Shown here: piece by piece, positions 21,700-31,310 of the stretch
Numbering within the stretch: position 1 is the first letter of the stretch
How the letters are laid out: every line of letters begins with the position of its first letter
Source: Prorocentrum cordatum
Taxonomy: Eukaryota; Sar; Dinophyceae; Prorocentrales; Prorocentraceae
Direction: 5' to 3'
Assembly (NCBI GenBank): GCA_963575745.1
Contig: CAUYUJ010020534.1
Span: 71,184-135,183 of the forward strand
Length of the DNA: 64,000 bases
Translations under genes and position numbers: made by a program
The notes under the pieces: generated by a model
Database searches by the model: none
Told to the model about the DNA's origin: nothing
Seen by the model: only the letters and a program-made list of their open reading frames with translations

Positions 21700-22089
21700 C
21701 GGGAGCGGCCAAGAGGGGGGTGTCCAAGAGGGGGGGTGCAGATCATGACCGGCGGCATGTGCGAGGCCCAGCGGGGGGGCCAGGGACGTACTGAGATAAG
21801 AAGAGGCGCCATGAAAATGGCCCCCGCCATGATATCCACCCCCCTCTGGTCATCCGCCCCCCTCTTTGCCGCCCCCGAAGAGAGAGTGCGCACGCCCGAG
21901 CGATGCCAAGCGGCTCAGGAGGGGGGGGGGAGCACCGAGCCAGACTCGACGACACGTCGCCGATGGAGATCGGCGACGGGAGCCCTCCGAGAGCGACGCC
22001 GCACGGTCCTGCGCGGGGGGGGAGCCCTCGGGCCCCCCCTTTTGTCTTGGCGGTCGAGCTGCGATGGGGGGTCGACGCCTCCCCTCTCA
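21700..22089. other. No recognisable gene
   Basis: GC-rich sequence with poly-G runs and a solitary family B end at about 21887-21909; open frames lack motifs. Confidence 0.4.
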
Positions 22090-22297
22090 GACTCGGCGGC
22101 GAGCGAGGGAGGGGCCAGTGAGGAGGAAAAGGCCTTCTCACAAGGCTGCGGCGCTTCTCAGAAGCCCCCGCGCCTTCCTGGAGGCTGTCTGTGTCGTCCG
22201 GGAAGGCTTCGGAATTTCGCAGAAGGCCGGGGGACTTCGGAGCCGTCTGAGAAGGCCTTTTCCTTTTCACTTCCTCCCCTCGCTCGCCACCGACCTC
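22090..22297. mobile_element. TIR element, family D copy 2
   Basis: Left arm GACTCGGCGGCGAGCGAGGG continuing to GGAAAAGGCCTTCTCA; right arm is its imperfect inverse, TGAGAAGGCCTTTTCC through CCCTCGCTCGCC. Arms are about 45 bp long with a few mismatches. Centre of about 110 bp is non-coding. Confidence 0.72.
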
Positions 22298-22574
22298 AGC
22301 CTATCTTCCTCAAGCGTTGCCCCAAAAGGGATGCCCCCTCCCCCAATCCCCATCACATTACTGATCACGTCCAGCTCCACACCTTGCGCCACCACCTCCG
22401 ATTCTCTCACCTCCACAGCGAACGTCGCATACGACTGATTTCGGCCCGTCTCCCAGGCGCTGCCAGGCATTCCAAACGCGCGCGCTCCCTAGGCGATCCC
22501 AGGCGCCGGCAAAGGCTCCCCAGGCGCTCCCGAGGTGCTCCCCAGGCGTTCCCACACGCTTCAGGACACTTCAT

Positions 22575-22681
22575 TTAGGTCGGGCTTGTCCTCCTACAGG
22601 CGGGTTTTTGGATGACATATATATATATATGTATGTATATATATATATATATATACATATATATACACATATATATGTGTG

Positions 22682-22717
<36 letters not shown>

Positions 22718-23921
22718 TGTATCCCTGTGACGTACCCGACCCATTTGCACCAAGTGGCAAGAGGAGTAGGTCAATACTAGCAGGAACAACCTACATGTGA
22801 TGCGTAATGTTGAACGACACACAGGACACCGATCACACTGACGAAGATTGGGACCCCAGGCTCGAAGAAGCAAGGGGGCGGTAACGACGGGCAGGAGAGT
22901 GACGGAATCGTGGGGGCGGGAAGCCATCGCGGCAACAACAACATGGAGAAGGTGACAAGGGGACTCGGGCGACGATGAAAGTGGCGGGAGGAAGCAGAAG
23001 AGTCTCGCTGTTTTCAATGGCTGGCTAAACATGCAGCGCTGCCTGCGCCATATCGCCGCAACGTTCCACAGGATCATACGTGTTTATCATTCGTGCAAGA
23101 CACGAGCGAAACCTAGCTCGCCCGCCAGCTTATCCGCCTCCTTCCTGCACATGTCCAAGTGCGGGAGCTGACCGCCCGCAAGCGCGCCGCCAAATCTGCG
23201 GGCGGCCCGCGTGAAAGAAACTCAAGGCTGGGTCGCGTATCATCAGTGGCGAGGTCGAATCTGCATCTGCGTAGGGCACCACTCCGCTGGACCCCCCCGC
23301 AGCCCTCGAAAGTGGCGACAGCTTCGCAGATCGGAGCCTCCCAGAGATGGCGAAGTCTAAAATGAATCTGCGGCGAGTGCCCACTATGCTGGCCCCCCCA
23401 GCAGCCCTCGAAAGTGGCGACCGTTTCGCAGATCGCCGCCTCCCAGAGATGCCGAGGTCTAAGCTGAACCTGCGGCGACTACCCACTATGCTGCCCCCCC
23501 CCAGCAGCCCTCGAAAGTGGCGACCGTTTCGCAGATCGCCGCCTCCCAGAGATGGCGAGGTCTACCGACTATGCTGCCCCCCCCCCCCCCCCAGCAGCCC
23601 TCGAACGTGGCAACGGTTTCGCAGACCGCAGCCTCCCAGGCATGGCGAGGGCAACCCAAAAGGCATGGCGAGGTAAAAGGCAGACGCAACGAGGAGATGA
23701 GGACTGAAGAAAACAACACAGAGAGGAAGGAAGAGAGGAGGAGGGAAGCGGGAGAGGCGGGTCGCGACTGCAGTGCTCTATTCAAAACTAGTACCCATCA
23801 CAGGAGGGTTGGGAACGATAGTCAACAGGGACTCAAAAATAGTAAGTCCAACAAAAATCAACAAGTCTAACAAATCGTCCCCTGTTGAATATTCCTCCTG
23901 TAGAGAGACAGGCCCGACTTA
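22575..23921. mobile_element. 1.35-kb TIR element with 9-bp target duplication (non-autonomous, MULE-like?)
   Basis: Left end TTAGGTCGGGCTTGTC and CTACAGG; right end is the inverse, CCTGTAG through GACAGGCCCGACTTA. Exact 9-bp direct repeats ACACTTCAT flank it at 22566-22574 and 23922-23930. Nine-base duplications are typical of Mutator-like transposons. The interior holds a (TA)n tract (22616-22722), unique sequence and a ~105-bp tandem repeat, with no transposase-like frame, so it would depend on a helper. A 138-bp relative lies at 36384-36521. Confidence 0.75.
23240..23645 (+). repeat. ~105-bp tandem repeat inside the 1.35-kb element
   Basis: Four units with the words CCCCAGCAGCCCTCGAAAGT, GGCGACCGTTTCGCAGATCG, CCGCCTCCCAGAGATGGCGA and CTGCGGCGACTACCCACTAT. 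The last unit is shortened and carries an expanded C run. Confidence 0.85.
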
Positions 23922-23984
23922 ACACTTCATCAAGAATCGGGGACGCACTGACCTGGGTCAATCCAGACCCGGGTCAGTCAGGCC

Positions 23985-24115
23985 TTGAAGGATCCTGCAG
24001 GATCCTGCAAGGTTCTGCACCCAAACCTGGGTCAATGCGAAGGATCCTGCAGGATCCTGCAAGCTCCTGCACCCAAGCCCGGGTCAATGCAACCCTGGCC
24101 TTGCAGGATCCTGCA
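23985..24115 (+). repeat. ~54-bp tandem repeat with GGATCCTGCAG palindromes
   Basis: Two full units and one partial: AAGGATCCTGCAGGATCCTG, CAAGSTYCTGCACCCAARCC, YGGGTCAATG. Confidence 0.85.
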
Positions 24116-24490
24116 GGCTGCGGCGCTCTGGCTGACCCCGTTTGCACTGATCCCCGTCTCAAGGCGCGACGGCAACGCAAGCACTCCCAATGCCAAGTAC
24201 ATCTAGCCATCATGTGCTGGTCGCGTCGAGGTCTATCCACATCGGGTTCAGGACGTCTAACGTTGAAAGCTCGAGCGCAAACCCAACGCCTTCGCCAAAC
24301 ACGCATCGCGGGAGATGTTGTCGATCGCCCTCTCCAAAAAGTCAGACGGCCACACGAAGATGGGCGACTTCTCGCGCTGTTGTCTCCATGGCCGCCCAAT
24401 GCGCGACGCCGTGTCCGCGCCGACCTGCCGAGAGGCCCTCCCCGGTGCTCCTGGTCTCTCAGGCAGGCGCTCCGGGCCACTCCCGGGCCC

Positions 24491-24652
24491 TTGCCGTCGC
24501 TCGGACGTCCATTCCCCGTGCATTTCTTGGGGTCTCGTGCTTTGTTTGTTTTGCTTGTTTTTTTGTGTGTTTTTTTCTCCTCGATGGTCCAGGAGGGTCC
24601 TCGATGCTTCTCGCCGAGAGAAAAAAAAAAACACGCGTCCAAGCGATGCCGA
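24491..24652. mobile_element. TIR element, family B copy 4
   Basis: Starts TTGCCGTCGCTCGGACGTCC and ends CGCGTCCAAGCGATGCC. Interior words CTCGATGGTCC and CTCGCCGAGAG match the other copies; T and A runs are expanded. Confidence 0.7.
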
Positions 24653-25440
24653 GGGGCCTCCCCGCACGCTGAGCCAGGCGTTCCCCCAGGCGTTCCCAGG
24701 AGCTCCGCGCCGCCGCCCGAGGCTCCAAAAATGACACTCCCTGGCGCTCCGCGTGAGCATTGGCACGCCTGCCGAAGGCACTCCTCCCGGCGCCCCCGGG
24801 CGCTTCGAGCCGCTCCCATGCACTGGATGAGCGATTCTGGGCGCTCCTCGGGAGCTTCCTCCGAGCCCGTTCTTCATTACTTTCGGTCACGGTCTGTACC
24901 CGGTGGGGAGGGGTGGGCGGGAGACCCGAGCGACAGCACAGCCGGGCTGTAGAGGGAACGACAAAGAAGGAACAAACCCTCTTCTTGACCGCAGCGGCGC
25001 CTGCGTGCAAGAGGAGGGCTAGAGGACCAGCCATGGAAGGACCTAAGGAACATCGAGCCCCTTCCGAATCCGATCTGTTTCGTATTTCAGCGTCTTGGCT
25101 GTAACATTTGGACGGAGCGGGGGAACTTCGGGGCGGGAGTTTTGTCCCGTCGGCATGCCGAACTGAAGTACCCTCGGTGGTAGCGCTATGATTCGCCTCC
25201 AGGTATGCAGGAGACTGTAACAACTCTTCTCGCACACTGACACCCTAAGCGCAGACGGCGGTGCCAAGCGGGTTTCTTGACCTCCCGCTTCGTGGGTAGT
25301 GTCCAAGAGAGGCAAATGCGGAACCAGATTTGCTGTGGCGGGTGGCTGAGTGCGGCAAAACTGAATGTGCGCGAGAAATGCAATACGCCTGCTGCACCCC
25401 TCGAACGGCTCGACCCATTCGTTGATGCGGCTTGGGTGTG
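24653..25440. other. No recognisable gene
   Basis: GC-rich spacer with GGCGCTC/GGCGTTC words. Overlapping open frames on both strands carry no motif. Confidence 0.4.
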
Positions 25441-25530
25441 CATTAAATTTGGTCTTCCTCCTCGTCCCCCTCCTCCACCTCCTCCTCCTCCTCCTCCTCG
25501 TCCCCCTCCTCCTCCTCTTACTGTGGGGAT
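25441..25530 (+). repeat. CTCCTC polypyrimidine tract
   Basis: CCTCCTCCTC run with a few CGTCCCC interruptions. Confidence 0.85.
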
Positions 25531-26067
25531 TATTGGAGTTCTCGGCAGGGACAACAATCTTCTCCACATTGGCCCCAAAACATGTGCCAGCGCGCGCCCT
25601 GCCTGAAAGTTCAAAGCGACCAACCCGAGGAAGCCCCCCCCCCCCGAAAGCCCAGATGAGAAAGCAGAAGATGTCCTCCTCTTTCTCCTCTTCCTCCACC
25701 TGTTCCCCCTCCCCTTTCTCCACATGTCCCCGCTACGCCTGAGATCCCTGCCTCCCACTGGTAAGGGGGCGATCAATGGGGGGAAAAAAAGGTGCACTCT
25801 TCGGTCCCTGGAGGCCCCCTTTTTGGCCGCAGGGGGGCCCCCTCCGGGGGCCCTGGAGGGCACCTCTTCTGCAGCCCTCGCTGCCACGGGAGGAGTCGAA
25901 CGGGCAGACCTCGGCAGAGCAGTGAGGCCTCGCGGAGGAACCGGGATCCGCATCGGAACCCGCAGCCGCATCGCATCGGAAAAGCGGCACCGATCGAAAT
26001 CGGACCGAATCGCATCGGAGGAATCGAAATGAGCCCTGCACGCGACGCCCATTCTTTGGAGTCCCGA

Positions 26068-26262
26068 AGCGGTGCGGTGACAGACCGTGCGGTGACCTCG
26101 AGATCCACCAAGACGTCACCGCACGGTCCGTCAACGCACGGTCTTGGGACCTCGGATGCCCCAGTCGCCCGAGACGTCACGTCCTCGGAGAACGACACGA
26201 GTCTCGAAACCGTGCGGTGACCCCGAATCCCCACCGACTCACCACACGGTGTGGTCACCACC
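26068..26262. repeat. Clustered inverted copies of a GACCGTGCGGTGAC motif
   Basis: GACCGTGCGGTGAC at 26083-26096 has an exact inverse at 26115-26128, an 18-base loop. Further copies are ACCGTGCGGTGAC near 26211 and a related CACACGGTGTGG palindrome near 26240. Probably a decayed foldback element. Confidence 0.6.
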
Positions 26263-26348
26263 CCGTTTGGGGGTCCCCGAATTCCCAGCCCTTACTTAAT
26301 CTTCCCGATGTTTGAGCAGGGACCGACCGTCCCGGCATTCCTAAAGTC

Positions 26349-26505
26349 CTACCACGAAGCGTTCTTAGAACCTTCAAATGTTTCAAGAACCAAAACCATG
26401 TTCTTAGAACATCAACCCGATGTGACAAAACACGACAGCCTCCGCCAGACATGTTCTGAGAACATTTCGTGGAAACCATAAGGTTCTCAGAACATTGCTT
26501 GGTAG
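26349..26505. mobile_element. Foldback/TIR element with four GTTCTNAGAAC palindromes
   Basis: Left arm CTACCACGAAGCGTTCTTAG, right arm is the imperfect inverse ending ACATTGCTTGGTAG. Four copies of GTTCT-N-AGAAC lie at about 26361, 26399, 26453 and 26484, two in each half. About 157 bp and non-coding. Confidence 0.65.
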
Positions 26506-26826
26506 CGCTATAGGCGAGCCAAGACGCTTCGCCACTGGGGTCGGGCGAAAGGGGGGGATAGCAAAGGGGGGGTCTGAGAATCAGCTCACGTGGCTGATCT
26601 CCCCGGCGCCTCCCGGCGCCGGGAGGCGGCCATGTATCGAGGACTGGGCCCAGCGGCGGGGCCGAAGCCAGCGGCATGCAGCAGATTTCGTACCCCCCCC
26701 CTTTCCCACCCCCCCTCTTTCGCCCGGCCCGAGAAACTCTGGGGGGGGGGGGCGGCGGCGAAACGAGCACCTTTCGTGCCCCCCTTGACTCCCAGGGGGC
26801 CCCTGCGGAGCCCCCAAGGCTGGCCT

Positions 26827-27238
26827 CCGGGGGAGGAGGAGGAGGAGGAGGAGGAGAAGGAGGAGGAGGGGGTAGGAGGGGGGAGGAGGAGGAGGAGGAG
26901 GAGGAGGGGAGGAGGAGGAGGAGGAGGAGGAGGAGCCCTTGAGGTTTTGCCGTTCGCCCGTCGTCCCAGGCCTGCGCCCACGGACGCGCCGCCCCGGCGG
27001 CGCGCCGCGCCACCAGCGCCCCGCGCTGCGGCGCGCGCTCCGCTGCCGCAGCAACCCGAGACGCCCCCCCCCTCTCATCTCCTCCCCTCCCCCTCCCCCT
27101 CCCCTCTCCCACCCCCCACCCTCATCCTCCTCCCCCCTCATCCTCTCCTCTCATCCTCATCCTCCTCCTCGTCCTTTCTCCTCCTCCTCCTCCTCCTCTT
27201 TCTCCTCCTCCTCCTCCTGCTCCTCCTCCTCCTCCTCT
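26827..27238 (+). repeat. GGAGGA tract, GC-rich spacer, then CTCCTC tract
   Basis: GGA-rich at 26827-26935 and CTC-rich at 27090-27238. The second tract abuts the spliced-leader relic with no gap, so the LINE 5' end landed at or beside it. Confidence 0.85.
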
Positions 27239-27260
27239 TCCGTAGCCATTTTGGCTCAAG
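27239..27260 (+). other. Complete dinoflagellate spliced-leader relic (DinoSL)
   Basis: All 22 bases fit the dinoflagellate trans-spliced leader: T, then CCGTAGCCATTTTGGCTCAA, then G. In these organisms the leader is added to mRNA 5' ends in trans from a separate SL RNA, so its presence in front of a coding relic marks reverse transcription of a mature trans-spliced mRNA. It is not an SL RNA gene: no GT-starting intron portion or Sm site follows; the next bases run into LINE sequence. Confidence 0.93.
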
Positions 27261-27496
27261 GTGTCGTTCTGGAGAAACGACCTTCCGTGTCGCGCTCTTG
27301 GAAGTTGCGCGGCGGCACGGAGCCAGCTTACGTAAATCCGACGGCAGCGGGCAAGACGTGGGACTGCCGCGACCCTAAATGTCAGTACGGGAACTTCAAG
27401 TGGCGCAACACATTCCGGCAGTGTGGAGCCTCCGCACCTGCAAAGGTTCTCAAGGGGCTTCGGTTCCCAAGGACAAGAACAAGGACAATCCTTCCC

Positions 27497-27712
27497 AATA
27501 GGGAAACGAACTCTATACACCGACACTTTTCCGACACTGCGCTGGAGTTCGCACAAGAACGCGGATCCTGGTGTATACGGGACCCTGGTGTACATGTTTC
27601 GTTGTTTCCATGGGAAAACGGGACAAAGTATACACCACACCTTACCGACGTCGTCCCCGACCCTCGAGAAAGTACTGGGATTGAAGAACCGCCCGCCACT
27701 GGTAATGTATGT
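27497..27712 (+). repeat. Dispersed repeat E, copy 1
   Basis: GGAAACGAACTCTATACACC through ACGCGGATCCTGGTGTATAC and GAAAACGGGAC to CCGCCCGCCACTGGTAATG. The GTGTATAC word occurs in both orientations (TATACACC near both ends), so it can fold. It lies inside LINE ORF1. Copies recur at 32089 and, partly, 35985. Confidence 0.75.
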
Positions 27713-27754
27713 TCCAGTTTCCGACCCAGGACCTGGTGCTCAAGACCTGGCGGG

Positions 27755-27835
27755 AGGAGGAGGAGGAGGAGGAGGAGGAGGAGGAGGAGGAGAAAGAGGC
27801 GGAGGAGGAGGAGGAGGAGGAGGAGGAGCACTGGG
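27755..27835 (+). repeat. GGA tract within LINE ORF1
   Basis: (GGA)n with GAAAGA interruption; adds a Glu- or Gly-rich run to any frame crossing it. Confidence 0.85.
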
Positions 27836-27970
27836 AAAGACGTCGGCGACGTCAGCCAGTTCGCGGAGGCCCAGGGCAGGGCAGCGCAGGAGCCCCCCCA
27901 TCGACCCTTGGGACCCGAGGACCTGGCCGAGAGGTCTCTACAGGACCTGCTGTCCAGGAAGCAGCACAAG

Positions 27971-28136
27971 TGAAGGGGCCCTGGGACACACAAACAAATA
28001 CAGACAAATAACCAGGTCCCCCATATTTTCCCATATTTTCTGGGTTTCTGTCGTCCCCCCCCCACTTCCCATAGTTTCCCATATTTTCGGGGGAATCGAC
28101 GATGAATTGTGTCTGTGTGCTTTTGTCCCTCCTGAC
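27971..28136 (-). mobile_element. Introner-like element, copy 4, with 23-bp target duplication in LINE ORF1
   Basis: Runs from TGAAGGGGCCCTGGGACACA to CCTCCTGAC on the plus strand (166 bp). Flanked by direct repeats at 27948-27970 and 28137-28159 that share TGTCCAGGAAGCAGCACAAG and match at 22 of 23 bases. This fixes both ends of the element. A duplication this long and different from the 5-bp ones at other copies suggests staggered nicking of variable length, as in target-primed reverse transcription. Removal restores the ORF1 frame. It is antisense to the LINE if read in the GT...AG direction. Confidence 0.9.
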
Positions 28137-28728
28137 TGTTGTCCAGGAAGCAGCACAAGGTCAGGCAGGTGGAGGCTGCCAAGCTGCGTTGCGAAGAAGC
28201 TGCCAGCGCCGTCGCCGCATACACACATCTGTGGCCCAGGCTGAGCACAAGCAGTTGGCCGGCCATCGCGACTATCTGGCCAGCATCGAGAAGGTAATCC
28301 AGGAGGCGCAGGCACGATCTGTGCTTCCTGTGCCCAAGGAGGCTGACCAGCCCCCGGATCCCGTGGAGGTCATGGCGTCCATGGAGTCATTCACCAAGTT
28401 GTTCGAGCGCGCCTCGGAGCAGTTCGGTGTGGACTTCAACGCCCAGGTCAGGCAGATGTCAGAGAAGCACGACAAGCTCAAGTCTGAGGTTGCCTCGGCA
28501 AGCGCTGCTCCGAGGGGCGCTGCTGCTGCTGGGGCCCCTGAGGGCGCAGGAGGCGGCGCCGCTGCCGACGCCGCCATGTCCGACGCCCCAGTTGAGCTTG
28601 ACATCGAAGATCCTGACGTGGCCCAGCACTGCGCGGACGCAGGCGTGTCGGGCATCGACAAGGCATTCCTCAAGCGGCTCATGGACGGGCTGCTTCAGCA
28701 GGCAGCTAAGACGCCGAAGTGTGTTTGA

Positions 28729-29487
28729 CCCCGTGCAAGCGTCGGCCTCTCCGTCTCCGCGCCAACTGGGTCGCGCCCCCGCCAGGCCGCGTGGGCAAGG
28801 AGGCGAGAGTCGCGTAGCCGGCTCAGGCGACGGCGCTGGCGTTGGCAACGCCAGTGGACCATCCGCGGCAGCGGGGGGCGGTGGCGATGCTGGGTCCATG
28901 AGTGCCAACGACTCGAGTTGGGCCTCGGGGCAAGGCCTTCTGGAGTGGGCGCGACTGGGGCAGGCAGACGGTCCTGCTGCGTTGCCGCAGGTGGTGTGCT
29001 TGCAGGAGCACCGCCTAAAGTCAAGCTCGACGGCGTCGGCGGCAAGTGAGCGGTGCACGAGGCGGGGCTACTCGCAGGCCCTGGCGCTTGCGGAGTCCAC
29101 GGAAGAAGGAGCTCTGAACTCAAGCGGGGGCGTCTCGGTCTTGAGTCGGCTCCCAGCAGCGACGCACGGTGACACCTGTCACTTCCAGCTGCCCAGCCAT
29201 CGCGTGGTGTCCTTGGTAGTGAACGTGGGGTTGAAGATTCCTCTCCACGTGGTCTCGCTCTACCTTGTCACGAGCGTTTGGATGAGTACTGACAAAATTG
29301 GGATCCTGGCGGGGCGGCTCATGAGCTACATCGGGAGCTCGAGTGGCCCTTGGATCGCTCTTGGTGATTGGAACTTGCTGCCGGAACAGGTTCGGGAGTT
29401 GGCGTCTGCGGCGGAAGGCGTCCTCCTCCAGTCTCGCTCGCCGACGTGCGGGTCAAGGGAGATTGACCTCGTCGTCATCAGCGAGGT
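28729..29487 (+). pseudogene. LINE ORF2, endonuclease domain (5' part)
   Basis: An apurinic/apyrimidinic-type endonuclease (EEP fold) in a frame different from the end of ORF1. Visible boxes: SANDSSWASGQGLLEW (first Asn), VVCLQEHRL (catalytic Glu), NSSGGVSVLSR, VVSLYL, ALGDWNLLPEQ (G-D-W-N, usual G-D-F-N) and REIDLVVISEV (the S-x-x-I-D box). The domain is nearly complete and its residues look intact. The enzyme would nick target DNA to prime reverse transcription. The frame ends where copy 5 of the interspersed element begins; its continuation is at 31581. Confidence 0.8.
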
Positions 29488-29527
29488 TGAAGGGGCCCTG
29501 AGACACACAAACAAATACACACACAAA
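29488..29527 (-). mobile_element. Introner-like element, copy 5, head half
   Basis: TGAAGGGGCCCTGAGACACA and the following ACAAACAAATACACACAC tract, preceded by the 5-bp duplication GAGGT at 29483-29487. The rest of the copy lies beyond the 1.93-kb composite element, at 31458-31580. Confidence 0.8.
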
Positions 29528-29857
29528 TTATCCCGGCAAAGCAACCTAACAGTGATGTGTATAAGCATATCTGAAAGCATCCCCCTTAAGATTCAGGTGA
29601 GAATCAAGTTGTAGAATTCTGCTGTTCTCGCAGTTGCAGTCGCATTCGCAATGACAGTCGCAGTGGCAACGGCCTTAGGATCCAATGGAATCCTTCAGGA
29701 ATCCTGATTCCTAGGGATTCCTACGGAATCCTAAGGATTCCTAAGGATTCCTGAGGAAGCTTAACTATGCCTACGGATTCCTAAGGATGCCTACGGATTC
29801 CTAAGGACTCCTAGGGATTCCTAAGGATTCCTATGGATTCCTACGGATGCCTCAGCC

Positions 29858-30980
29858 TGCCTCAGTTTCAGCCTCAGCCTCAGCCTGCAGCGGCTTGCCT
29901 CAGCCTCAGCCTGCCTCGGCCTCAGCCTCAGCCTGCCTCAGCCGCAGCCTCAGCCTGCCTCGGCCTCAGCCTGCGTCAGCCTCAGCCTCAGCCTGCCTTA
30001 GCCTCAGCCTGCCTCAGCCTCAGCCTGCCTCAGCCTCAGCCTCAGCCTGCCTCGGCATCAGCCTGCGTCAGCCTCAGCCTCAATCTGCCTCAGCCTCAGC
30101 CTCAGCCTCAGCCTCAGCCTCAGCCTCAGCCTGCCTCGGCTTGCCTCAGCCTCAGCCTCAGCCTGCCTCGGCCTAAGCCTGCCTCAGCCTCAGCCTGCCC
30201 CAGCCTCCCCTCCTCCCCCCCCCCTCCCCTTCCCCCTTCCCCCCATTCAGCCCCACCTTGTCTCAGATTCGGCCTGCCTCGGCCTCATCCTCATCCTCAG
30301 CCTCAGCCTGTCTCGGCCTGAACCTGCCTCGGCCTCAGCCTGCATCAGCCTCAGCCTCAGCCTGCCTCAGCCTCAGCCTGTCTCGGCCTCAGCCTGCCTC
30401 AGCATCAGCCTCAGCCTCAGCCTCAGCGTGCCTCGGTTTGCCTCGGCCTCAGCCTCAGCCTGCCTCAGCCTCAGCCAAAGCCTCGGCCTGCCTCAGCCTC
30501 AGCCTCAGCCTGCCTCAGCCCCAGCCTGCATCAGCCTCAGCCTCAGCCTGCCTCATCCGCAGCTTGCCTCAGCCTCAGCCACAGCCATAGCCACAGCCTC
30601 AGCCTTAGCCTGCCTCAGCTTCAGCCTCAGCCTGAGCCTGCCTCGGCTTGCCTCAGCCTCAGCCTCAGCCTGCCTCGGCCTCAGCCTCCGCCTGCCTCAG
30701 CCTCAGCCTCTCAGCCTCAGCCTGCCTCAGCCTCAGCCTCAGCCTGCCTCGGCCTCAGTCTCAGCCTGCCTCAGCCTCAGCCTGCCTCAGCCTCAGCCTC
30801 AGCCTGCCTCGGCATCAGCCTGCGTCAGCCTCAGCCTCAGCCTGCCTCAGCCTCAGCCTCAGCCTCAGCCTCAGCCTCAGCCTCAGCCTCAGCCTCAGCC
30901 TGCCTCGGCGTGCCTCAGCCTCAGCCTCAGCCTGCTTCGGCCTCAGCCCGCCTCGGGTTCAGCCTCCCTCAGCTGGGGCA
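29858..30980 (+). repeat. CAGCCTCAGCCTGCCT array within element F
   Basis: About 1.1 kb of 6- and 16-base units (CAGCCT, CAGCCTGCCT, CGGCCT). Frames read Gln-Pro or Ala-Ser repeats only. A C-rich run near 30205-30245 interrupts it. Confidence 0.92.
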
Positions 30981-30984
30981 TTCA

Positions 30985-31310
30985 AAATATGGCACAGGAC
31001 TGGTGTTCTGGGAACACGAAAGATCACGAAATGACCCACAAATGGCTCCGGGCAATCAAAATATGGCACAGGACAGGTGTTCTGGGAACACGAAGAACAC
31101 GAAATAGCCTACAGTTGGCTCCGGCAATTCAAAATGTGACCTGGGAGTGGTGTTCTGGGAACACGAAGAACACGACATGGCCTACAGTTGGCTCCGGGCA
31201 TTTAAAATGTGGTTTGGGAATGGTGTTCTGGGAACACGAAGAACACGAAGTGGCTTATAGTTGGCTCCGGGCATTCAAAATGTGGCCTGGGAATGCTGTT
31301 TTGGGGAATT
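30985..31310 (+). repeat. ~66-bp tandem repeat within element F
   Basis: Five units with the words TTCTGGGAACACGAAGAACA, CGAAGTGGCCTACAGTTGGC, TCCGGGCATTCAAAATGTGG and CCTGGGAATGG. The first two units differ most (GGCACAGGACTGGTG). Confidence 0.85.

Larger units (their letters stand above)
27261..28728 (+). pseudogene. LINE ORF1 (zinc-finger, nucleic-acid binding), interrupted
   Basis: Starts immediately after the SL relic. An early RanBP2-like zinc finger reads WDCRDPKCQYGNFKWR then NTFRQCG; the third expected Cys is Phe (TTC, where TGC is expected). Sequence then departs at about 27497 into a repeated segment and a GGA tract, and resumes with DVGDVSQFAEAQGRAAQEP and LQDLLSRKQHK. A 166-bp insertion plus 23-bp duplication follows; removing it joins RKQHK to VRQVEAAKLRCEEAASAV in frame. 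After a frame change near 28215 it continues with HKQLAGHRDYLASIEKVIQE and the acidic DVAQHCADAGVSGIDKAFL to TGA at 28726-28728. Coiled-coil-like charged stretches fit a LINE ORF1 protein. I see no credible ATG near the leader. Confidence 0.72.

Noticed and set aside
20312-21893. Long Ser/Pro/Leu frames on the minus strand and Glu/Gly/Arg frames on the plus strand
   Set aside because: Arise from GGA/CT repeats and the expanded interspersed element; an apparent Cys/Val/Phe-rich start comes from the CACAAA tandem.
27239-27400. SL RNA gene
   Set aside because: The leader is followed by LINE coding sequence, not by the GT-starting intron part and Sm-binding site of an SL RNA.
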